This document shows, in pieces, positions 46,093-58,000 of a stretch of DNA of 64,000 nt (positions are counted from its first letter, which is position 1; the number at the start of each line of letters is the position of its first letter). This DNA comes from Onchidella celtica (Eukaryota > Mollusca > Gastropoda > Systellommatophora > Onchidiidae). The translations under genes and the position numbers were made by a program. Location: contig OZ007571.1 of the NCBI GenBank assembly GCA_963931925.1, positions 61,325,519-61,389,518 of the forward strand, given 5' to 3'. The notes below the pieces were generated by a model. That model was not told the origin of the DNA. It was given only the letters and a program-made list of their open reading frames with translations, and did not search any database.

Positions 46093-49000
46093 GTAAGATC
46101 AAGAACCGTCAAGAAAGTCTTCTCTCTCTCGTCATTGTTTTCTCCTGTGTCCAACCTATTCTGAACACTGAATTTAGAGATCTAGATTAGATCTAGATCT
46201 AGATCTAGATCTATCTAGATTCTAGTCTAGATAATAATATTTCGATATTGAAAATACATAATTTCACTAATAATTTTTACAAGTCAGTTCAAAATGGGGC
46301 ACTACATCGAGACAATCATTAACAATGACTGAATGAGAGCAAAAGAAACATTTTATAAAGATTTAGATCTAGACTCTAGATCTAGATCTAGATTTAGATC
46401 TGGCTCTAGAAGTGAAATGCGGTCCCCGCGTCTGGGCGGATTCGAATACTGTTTTCCGAATCGATAAGCAGCGGTGAATACACTGATACGCGGAATCGAT
46501 TCCGGCCACATGCAGGTAAAATGGTGAACGGGGCGCCGGGACCGCATTTATCTGCTAGTACCTTTCATCTATTCTAGATTGACACACAAATGATAGATCC
46601 TGCCTCATGATCACAAACTGACAAAGTGGATTTAATTTTGGGAGGTCCTTCGCCCGTCCGCGCATCAAGAAAACACACTGAAGAGGGGAGGAGTTCCGAA
46701 TGCGTTACAGGGTTTATTTTGAGGGGGTTGAAAAAAAAGGGGGCTAGGTATTTTTTTTGGGGGGGCGGGGGGGTTCTATTAGTTCTAAAGAAAGTAGAAA
46801 GAGAATAACATAATTCAGGGGATGCTTCACTTTCTGTTTTAAATTAAATGTCTCTCTCTCCCCCCTCTCTATCTCACTTCCATTTCTTCTTAGATTTCTC
46901 TGCATTAGATTTAGAAACATCTAAAAGAGAACTCATACACAATTATCCCAAGATCCGCATCCACATGCTTTCGCTCCTAAATCACACATCTAAACCCTTT
47001 CGCCACGCAGGTGAGTTAACAGATTGTTAGTAATCATTTACTAATAGGCCTACTCACAGTCAGTAGGCCTACTCTTGACCTAAATTACGGAAAGTTACCA
47101 ACCTTGTTAATAACCTAATTTGCATAGTTTTTAAAAATTATGAATCGGCTTGTTAGCAAAACAATCCGATTTCAGCTGCTTGGAGATTGCGTGACCTGAG
47201 CTAATGAGGGCCTACTTGAGTGTACGTCAATCGCTAATCAATGGCTCCCCCAGCCCCTTTTCACCCGGTTAGTCAGTCTGACTACCGCCCATTGATACAA
47301 ACTGGCTAGACCCTCACGCCCCCAGGTCCATCTGACTCTGACCATTCCATGTGTTGTGAGTTTAAATTCGTGAACACCATCCAAGTTTTGTTTCAGCAAA
47401 CCTTCGCCAGTCGCGCTTTTGGTAATAAATGTTACCATGACCTCTCCCCAGCAAGTTCCAAAATGGCAGCTATTTTCGGATTTTGTCTCACTTCAGACTT
47501 TTTTCTTAGATTATACATACTATTTTTTTTAGCAAGTATATTACAAATGTTATGGTGAATACGAAGTGATAAGTGGTCATAAGGTCTGGAACAATGTGTA
47601 ACAGTGAGCTTTACTTAATAGCGGTAAAACTTATGTAACGCATGTGGAACTCCTCCCAATCCTTTGAAAATTATTGTCAATGTGGCTTGACTTGAACATT
47701 GTTGTTCCAATCCAATGTGAAGCTTTGCACCAAATGACATATATGCATTCCATTTTTTTTTTTTATAATTAGGCTAGGCCTATTTTGCCACCAAATTTTG
47801 TGGCTGCTGTTGTTACTTGTACACTTAAGCACCCCAGGCATTTTACGCTAGGGGCGCATTTATATGTATACATACCTTTCCCTAACCCCGCCCTTATCCT
47901 CAATACTAAAAGTAAATCTTATCAAATCCATAACCCTGCCCCCTACCCTTTTTTTTTGCAACCGAAAAATAGGAGGAAAACAAAAAGAAAATCTGAAACA
48001 GTGAAAAGTATTTCAATTTCAGAGGAGCTCTCTAGCTCTGGAATCACAAAAGGTTTTTAAATATGTAGGCCTACCCCTAGCGCCAAACACATGTGGGACG
48101 CACTTACTTGTAACAACATTCAAACTTTGTAGTCTACCTTGCCCACATTTATTTGTTCTTTTTGTTAATTTAGATCTAAATACTAAATCTAGATCTAGGT
48201 TTTCAGATACTAGACTATGACCTGAAAATTAATTTACTTAGTGAGAAGGAGGAGGATCATTCTATCTTCCATTGATTGGGCCTAAATCTCGTCTATAGAT
48301 CACAATTAAATTATAAAAAGAAAAGAAAAGGTGTATTGATTGAGAATTGGCCCATATGCAATTATGTACATTGTAACTTGTAGGCCTACAGATCTATAAA
48401 ATTTTAGTCCGGGTGAGTGCAGTCTACTATAGTTCGTTCACCGTGGCGTGATCACGGTTTAGTTGGCTTTTCTCAGCTGTTACGAAATACAGCGTCCTGA
48501 ATTTTTGCATGCAGTGTTACATTTAGTGATTTAGTTCATGACCCTACAAATCTTGAATTTGAAGTTTGTGCACAGCACCGTTCTCTCAAAGCGGCGAATT
48601 CCTTTGATCTTTTCTCTGTTTTCAATTGAATAGGCCCCAAATTTCTAGATATTATATATACGTGTTTTCCAAAATAATCCGTCACTTCTCGCTTCCGTGT
48701 AGTTGATTTAAATTTAAATTCCTAAACATACTAATTGTCTTTGGTGTATTGCAGTGGCGTAGCTTCACGTAACGGACCTGAGGTTTGCTTTACACGTAAA
48801 TGCATTTATTGTTCCTTTCCTGTAAGATAAAGCTACTGGTAACTACAGATTCATTATTTATCTATAAATTGAAAACAACCTTCTACTTCTAGTCATGCTA
48901 AACGCTAACATCCCATGAAAGATAGAGTTTGTAAAGTAGCTAGGCTTTCCAATCTGTAATAAGTTGTGAGAAATATACATGTCGAGATATGACCACCCTT

Positions 49001-52000
49001 TCCCCTCCGAGTCAATGTCATTGTAAGAGCATGGCCTTGTGGGTACAATGTTGAATGATCAGGCTGCGGGCCTGGGACAGCCTTAGGCCTATTAGAAAGG
49101 TTAGCCCTAAAAAGGTGGGGTTTTTTTTTGGAGGGGGGTCAAAACAGGCAAGAACTTTTCGATGTTTTTTTAAAGCTTTATCACCTCAGTCGCATTCTGA
49201 GTAGGATGTCTCCATTGGATTGATGACGATATTCGGTTGAATAAAATGAAGACCCTCGTTTTGCCAGTATTCTTCCAACCGCAATACATGGTCCTCGCAC
49301 TCGGAGAAAAATTCTGCATCGACTCTTTTCAATGCTGCATGAGTTAGATTTTGGATGTCTGACAGTTTGAAGGTCTTGTTCTCCAATGTTCCGCATCGCA
49401 TGGATTTTGATGTTTAAATCCATGAAGAAAGGAATTCTGAAATTGAAAGATAGAAACGCCTCTGATCTTTGTGTTGGCCTACCAGTGAACAATCACAAGA
49501 GTTTGTTTTTAAACTCACTTTAATCCCGTGCTGTACCGTGCTCAAAACGATGTGTTAAATTATTACAGTAAACCAGCTTTAATGTTTACCTTTGCCGGTG
49601 CTCTATTTTTATACCGCATAAACAAACTCGAAAACTACTTTAATAATTTGGGGGGAAAAAATCTAAGACTCCACGCCAAATTACATTCAAATATCATCGC
49701 CGGTTGCAATGCTACGAGCAGTTTTCTGTGATCATGCCTCGGTGAACGGACTATAACGTAAGCACTTAAATAAGTGTAATTCTAGGAATAACCAATTATT
49801 AGGCCTAGTTTTTAGCTTTACAAATAGTTTGTAAATTAGTTTATCCTTTATTCAAGTAAAGTTGACCTAACTTAGTCTCTAGGTTCCAGCATTGTCTCTC
49901 TTGACAGACAATAAAATCATAATTATTATGTAGCATTACCTTATCGTTCCTATCATTAGTATCAAGACATAAGTCTTTTTTTTACCATGTTAATCACAAT
50001 GATGGTCAAGGTTTAAATAGCTAAAACATGCTTAATAATGGTGACAAGTGACTATTATTACTGAAATTTACTGGAAATGTTCATTTGGGGCTGCTGTCTT
50101 CACTTCTTACTTATCATGATTTAACTTTGATAAAATGAAAGGATACTTCACTTCAGTTAGCCAGCATGACAGCTGGTGATTGGGGCAATTCCAAGCGTTA
50201 CGGCGTGACCAAAAAGGGCACTTTTTTGCCTTTTATCTTTTCTAGAAGGTTTATTAACTTAACAATACAGACTTGAAATTTCACACTAATAAACTAGGAT
50301 TTATTGTGTTCAGGATGGCACCAAGAGAAATAAAATCAAAAGTTAATGAGGTAGTCAAACCCTTGACAGTTACGGCATGACGAAAAAGCCCTTTTTTTTT
50401 TTGGGTCATAAACTTTAGTTGTAAAATTCAAGTCCCCTAGATGGACTTGAGGTCCCATCTTTACATATGTGATGGGTAAAAGGACAAACTTAGTTACCAT
50501 AATGGTAGCAAAGTTAATGGTTTATAATTTTATATGAATGAGAGAAGGATAAAAGTGATCGTTACGGCGTGACGTTACAGCGTGACTCTGTTTTGATTAT
50601 TGACAGCTCTTTTATTTTTCAACCAATTTTGTTTAAATTTGGTTTGTGTATATCTCATATCCTGGCCATAAGTCAGTTCGAAGGGGATTTTGATTTTTTA
50701 AGTTTCTAAGTTTACACATTAAAAAAAGGGAAAAAGTTACGGCGTGACATGTTAGGGCATGACAAACTAACCTCATTTGTTGTTGTCAATACTAAAATAC
50801 CCAGTCCAACAAAACTGGTGTACAATTGTTCCTTTATAAAGGGGCTATCATGTAGACAATAAGGCTGCATCCTAATTATAAACCAGGAACTTCAGCAGAT
50901 GTTTAAAAACATGCACCTACTTTCTGGACGAGAGTGAAATTCTGGCCAATTTTTTACCTAACACTCAATAACGAATAAAATAACGACCTTTACCTTCTAA
51001 AACTCGAAAAATGACCTGTAATTTAAAACCATGGACACGGTTATAAACCCATTTTGAAAATTTTGACCTCAAGACCTACTTGCTTGGAATCGCCCATTGA
51101 TAACAAAGTTTTCAGTGATACTGATAGAAAAATGTAGGTGTACATGTCAGATAGTCAGCTTATTAAATTTACTTTATCGTCATTAAGAAATGATATACAT
51201 GTCATACTTGGCATCGTGGCAGCATGATCCAAAAAAATAATATAATTTTATTGAAATTTGTTGTCCCAAGCATTCTCTTTTTAGTTTTTTTTTATGATTA
51301 AAACTGACAGGACAGAAAGCTAATGGCAGTGAAAAATACTTTAGTAACATAGGGAGGGACACAGAATTATTCTTTATCATGACAGTCAACATAACAACAT
51401 GTTGGGTAAGCAGAGGGGTAGCAGCCTTTAATTTCACTGCACTTTGCTACAGATTACTACAATATTTTTATTACCACACAGCTCACTTGAATTCAGACCT
51501 GTATGGCCATGAAATTCATGAAGTCATTGGGTTTTTTTTGGGTTTTTTTAGCCCAAGCCAGTGAAGAAGAAGAAGAAATTCATCCGCAAAAAAGAATCTA
51601 CAACCTATCGTCTGATACCTGGATATGTGGAAGATGAGGATGACAATCCAAGTAATGCCCACGAAGCTGAAGAAGAGGTATGGATTCACCTTTCATCACT
51701 GTCAGATTGCTTGATGAAGAATTTAAAACTATTTTTTTAAAATAATTTTTTTTATCTTGAACTGTGAAAATGCACACTTTGGTTTTATTTTCATCTTTGG
51801 AGCCCATGTACAATTTTATAATAAAGTATGCTCTTCATTTCATTGATAGCGATACTAAACCAATCCAAGAGAGAGTTTGCAACATTGATGAGATACAAGA
51901 CTAAATGGGTACTTGTATAAAAACTAACACTTGAGTTTGTTAGTTTGTACATTAGCAGCTATCGGTAAATTACATAAGAATTGTAACTAGATCATTTTTC

Positions 52001-55000
52001 AAAATAGCTACACTGATAATTTATTTAACACAGCATTCAGTGTGATACCAGATCAAAGTTGTCTAATCTACAAAAAAAGAGGTTGTAGTTTTTGTACACA
52101 ACTTTGCTTGCCAATAATAATTCTGACAATTGTCTTTAATATTAGTAAACATTTTGATGATCACTGGCATAGAAATTTAAAGCAGTGCAATTTTCAGAAG
52201 GTGTTAAGGGCCCCACACACGTAAGGATCTGGCCTCGGATCTGGCCCCGGATCTCCAAAACCGTCGAAAATCGTTGCGTGTGTGGCCGATTTCATGAGGC
52301 CGGGCCCGGGGTGCGGCACGGGGCCAGAAATTTAGGCTCTGCCATATATTTTTCCATCGGGCCGCAGGTAGAGGGATGTGGTGGGGTAAAAATAAATATT
52401 TTTTTTTTAGATTTTTGCTTTTTTGACCTCAGATTCGTAATCAGCGTCAAATTTACCATGAATTTGATACAAAACACCGGGCCGGTACGATGTTTAATTA
52501 AAATTTTGCAAGACAATTTATTGTTCTGTCACCCGCCTCGTACTACACTACTACTAGGCTAGACAAGGGAGTGTCTGTCACTCGTATCCCGTGCGTATGT
52601 AGTGTGTTGTAGTTCATTTTGCTAACCTAGAGAAGAGTCAGTTGATTTTACACTGTCTAGAAATTGTGTGAAAATGGCTTCGTAGTCAAAAGAAAGGACA
52701 TTGCAATTTATTGAACTATAATTATACATGTAATGACTGCCTGTGGAGAGTGAAAAGCAAGGATTCCTCCAACAAGATAAAGGGGGAGAAATCCTACGTA
52801 TGGCCTCCCTGTCGCAAGGAACCTCAAAGTGACTGTCAATTTTACCGTTCATGAGAGGGAATGGCCGATCTCATCACAGTGTCCTGCTTTTCTATTAAAT
52901 GAGTTAAAAGGTTCAACAATCTCATGTAGGGTCTCCTTCATCCATACGCAAGTAGTTGTAAAAGTCACCAGGATACAACCACAACTTATTGAGAAGGTTG
53001 GTGTGGGTGAAGGTGTAGAAGCCATTGTTTGGACCAGAAAGTCCTATTTTTCGCCCTACATTTTTTCTTTTCATTAGCAGAGGATAGACAATTAGTCCAC
53101 AGACAGCCTTTCGTTTGTCTGTCGGCACTGAGTTCGTGAATGAGCCTCTAGATCCAGTGTCGACTCGGCGACTAGCTAAAGACAGGCAGTGATTTTAATT
53201 TGGCGCGAAAAAAATACCCCCAGGTGTGGCCGTTGCGTGTGGGTTCAAAAATAACTCCGAGCCAGGCCCGAGGTGAGGCGCGGTGCCTGGTTTCCATCCA
53301 TTGGCTCGTACGTGTATGGGGCCCTTTAGCCTTTTTTTCCCCCTGGTTTTGTTGGTTTGTTAAAAATTTCTCACTTGCTCAATGGTACTGCGATTGCACC
53401 AGGTAATTAGGCCTTTGCTGATATTACCTATTAGTTTTAGTAAGTGGTACTGAAGGCAAAACCAAAGAAAACATACCTGAAACTTGCTCCTTAAATTATC
53501 CAGGTAGAATCTAAAACCATCAGATATATTAACTCAATGTCTATGTACAGTAAGCCAAATATTCAGTGTGCAGGTTTTCGCTTTACTATGAAAAGGCGAA
53601 TATTCATCTTGAGTGGACACCAATTTTCAAATACTAATGTCTAAGCCAACTTTTCGAAATATTGAATCCTATTCCGGTCAGTTGAGTTTCCTTTACTTTG
53701 ATGGATATAATAGCAGTTATGTCTTGTGTTTTTACTGAGTGAAAGAAAGAACATCTTCGAACATTTCGTAAATTTCAACTGGATAGTGTTGGGAGTTCCT
53801 GTCCATGCCCACAAAAGTTGGTGTTGGGAATTAATTTAAAATACTCCTACATGGTGAAACTGTATGGAGTCCAGATCTATTATTTTGTGAAAATTCCAGA
53901 TCTATTATTCTAAGTATTCTTGTGGAAAGACAGCTTTTGTATACATGCAGAAACTGCCTAACTGTATAAATTAATCTTATTAGGTAGTTGCAGGTCAGGT
54001 GCACTTACCTCACCATTTCGTTTGTTGTTGTTTTTTGTCAGACTGAAGCCAGGAAAGAGGAGCAGCGAAAGTACGGAATCTTTTATGATGACAGCTATAA
54101 TTACATGAAGCATTTGCGCTCACTTAATGAGCAGGCTAGTTTAGTGAGCACAGAGACTTTCCGTGTTGACCCCAACGATGAGGTACGTTTTCTAATCTGT
54201 TGATCTGACTACTTAATTCAAAAATCTTTTTTTTTTTATATATAAGGAACTGGTATTCTAGCCAGGTACTGAGGTATACAAATCATGAGACCAGCAGCAT
54301 GCTTTTTATCAAAATTAATCGGTATTTGATAGATGTTGTGTGTTAGACTTAACAAAAACATGACTCAAAAAAAAAAGTGTTTTGAGGAAATGGAGCATGG
54401 AGTCGGCACAATGGTCTTTGTGGTTAAAAAAAAAAAAAATGATGTGTAATTAGTGGAAAAATTCTGAACATCCCTGTAATAATCATCTTGGGGGGGGGGG
54501 GGGAGGGGGTTGTTTTTGTAAATGCTATTTTTTTTTTTTCAGAGTGTAGCTGCAGGTTGTTTTCCATTTACAATGGTCTCTTGTGCTAAATCCTTTTCCA
54601 TGGCTGGCCATTGTTTCAATCTTTTATAAAATAGATACGATTAGCTATTTTTTCTTAATCACCAATCTTGGTATGTTTTTTTTTTTAAATTAGCCTTTAT
54701 TGCTGCCATGCCTAATGCTTAGGTTTGTTCTTGCAGTGAGTTTTAGTATAGATAAAATATTAAAACTGTCTAAAAACCTTCAGTACAGATTCTGAATAAA
54801 TATTATTTTCACTAAAGAGAAAACAAATACATAATTCGATATCTTTGACTTTTTTGTATGTAACATCTTTTTAGATGCAGGTTTTAGGAATACATTGAGA
54901 CTTCTTTTGTGTGGTGACACTTTCATTTCTGTTTCAGACCCGTTCTGTTCGAAGTGGGCCACACATATTTAAGGAATTTTTCTCAACAGATGCGACTGAA

Positions 55001-58000
55001 GGTAAGTTAGACAGTTAAAGCACAGACTTTCACAAACCCAGCATTCAGTGACATTAATTTGCCTGCTTTCTGTTGTTTTTTTTTGCTCATTTTCATATCA
55101 ATTTATATTTGTTGTAGGCCAAATTTTAAAAATATGTCAGCCAGGTACATAAAAATGTTGATAGATCAGTTCAGAGCATTTACTCGAGATATTCAGAATG
55201 GATCATGTAAAATGTGAGCATGTGCTAGTGATAGAGTGTGCAGTACCACAACCAACTTTTCGGTCTCTTCTATTTGTCCAGTGATTTTGTGACAAGTGCA
55301 AGAAACTAGTCTTGTCAAAATAATTATGCCCCTATACTAGTTTTACAATGGGCACAACAAGGATTTATAAGTATTTTAAGTTTCCGTTTATTTTGTAAAT
55401 CATGCTTTTTAATTTCATTACCTGAAAGAGTGTGCAGCATGTTTTCTTCACAAATACCTTTCATTTCAGGAAAAGCTTTTAGGGCATGCTATACATTGTA
55501 CTTATGGAAATGTTGCCTGTCTCCGTGTTTGACATTTCCCTCAAAAGAGACACAATATATTCAGTTTGGTTGAGGATGTAATAAAAGTATACTGGGTTTC
55601 GAAATGAGGATTTATATTCGACACCTCACGTTTTTGTTTCTTTACCAGAACTGCTCATCTAGTCGGTAATAACATAATTCACAAAAATTTGTTACAGAGG
55701 AAGAAATTGATCCTGACATTTTAGCAGCTTTGGAAGATGCCCCTGAGGTGAAAGTCATGGGGGAGGAAGATCTTGAAGAAGATGGGGCAGCTTTAGATGA
55801 CTTTCTGGCCAATGATTTCATCACTGCGGCTGGAGGGGTGGTGCCTATGTCACATGATGATTCTTTTGATGGAGATGATGATGACAGGTTTGTGTGTGTC
55901 CCTTCCAGCTCTCATGCATTCTTTCAGCTACTGTGTTTCAGTGTCTCAGTTATTGCCTATTTTATTGTTCTGTCAGAACTAAAGTCTATGATAACAGTGC
56001 TGAGTGACATGATATAGTACTGGCTATGGTACTCATTGAGATTTTACCGTAGTAGTGTCTGAAGGTATGTTTCCTTATGCGTAGTGTAGTGCAGTGGGGT
56101 AGCAAAGAGTGGGCTGCTGCAACCTTCATTTTTGGGCTTCGCTTTACTGGAAACTTGAGAGATAGTGTAACCTGACCCCCCACATGGCAACACTTGCCTC
56201 TGTGTTTGCGTGTTTTCAATGTAGCGAAAGAGAACAGCATCAGGTGATATGGTCAGATCTGATTGGCTGAAAATGGCAAGACAGCCACAGGGTCACATCA
56301 GTACAAAGGCTTAATCCTGGAGTGCAAGATGCAGTAAACCACTCATAAGAAAAGGCACGAGTCTGTGGTGCCAACTGGGGGGGGGGGAGTGCCTCCACAG
56401 AGTTGGACACTATGGGAAGCCTACCTTTATGTGGCTGCAAATACATGCGACTAACATTACTCACTATAACGATGTATCTGATATGCATGATCATTCTTGA
56501 TGTTGTTCAATACATTTCAGAGAGAATGATTTTCTGTCTGATGAAGAGGAAGATGATGATCCTGAGGAAGAGGATGTGGAAGAGCCATCTGATGAGGATA
56601 TTAGTAGTGAAGAATGCAGTGACATAGCGGATGACAGATTTGGAGCCGGTCAGCCAAGACCAGGCAGGGGAACTGTTCAAGATGATATTGTTGAAGCCCA
56701 GACAGCATTGGTGAGTGGTACAAATAAAAATTGCCTCATTTCTTCAGAGACAAGATTGTGTTTGCTTCCTTAAAGCCAAAGATAAAAGGCTGTTTTTCTA
56801 TGCATATTCGAAATGTGCCTCCATGTATACATTGTGCATGCAAAGGCATTTGTCTCAGACACAAATTTGTTGTTGTTTTTTTTTAAATTTTAAACCTAGA
56901 GCAACTCGTGTGAAAGTGTTTTTCGGTGATCATTACATTTTCCGACTAATTGTCTCATAGTATGATAATTTGGATATGATAGGTACAAATACTGTGAATT
57001 GTGTACATAATCAGTGTGGTCTTTCAAAGTTGTCATCCAACAGTAATATGTTCAGATTTCGAGAAGATTGTCGCAGCTGTGTCGTACATTAGAAAATTTG
57101 GTATTTCATGTTCACAGTTGAAAATTCAGTAACATTGATCACAGAATTTGTATATTCTTTTCAAGTCATTAGGTTTGGTTGATTGTCACATATTTGTTGG
57201 CTCCTACAGTTTATAAACTGATATATCCAAAGTTAAGACATTTAAAATATTTCCTATATTTAGTAACACGAATCTTAAATTTTTCTCTCTTTGTCTCACA
57301 TCATTTTTTTTTCTACCATGGCTGTTCTGCTTAAAAAAAGATCTTGAGGAACTTTGAGGAAGGCTACGGCTTTAGATGTTCAAACAAGTTTTCTGACGAT
57401 GAAGAGGAACAACCAACTGCTGAAGATTATGAAAACTTGAAACATATTCTGAAACAAGACAAAATTTCAGAGAAACCAGTGTAAGTACTCCAGTGATACG
57501 AGTATCACAAGAAAAAAATATCTCTGAAAGTAGTTTCTGATTGTTGAAGCCACAGCACAAAATCAGTAATATGTCGCAGTCCACCACATTGGAGAAATCA
57601 AAGAAGGTGATGGTTAGGACAAAAGTTTACTATCCTGCAACTCCAATGACGATAGTAGATATATTATAAGAATTTAAATTGCTAAATATTGAAAATTCAG
57701 TATTTTGCGCTGGAACCATATTGCTTGATTTTCTTAACTTCAGCAGCTGCAGTGTACTACTAATTCAGTACCATCATATCACATTTATGCGGAGCTACAC
57801 TTAAGTGTACAAGAGGCCAGTGATGACAGTATGCATATCATACAAGTTTACATAGAGTACATTATGTGATCTGTGAAGCGAATTACACTTTGGGGCTTTG
57901 TATATGTGTTCTCTCCTTTCTATGGAAATCGTAACTGATGTTTCATTTTCCTTTGTACGACATGGGTATAACATCACTGCTCTACAATACTGGCATATAT

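Noticed and set aside
49528..49731. 67-residue plus-strand frame at the right end of the TA-flanked transposon
   Set aside because: No motif; opposite strand to the transposase remnant and partly the inverted repeat itself.
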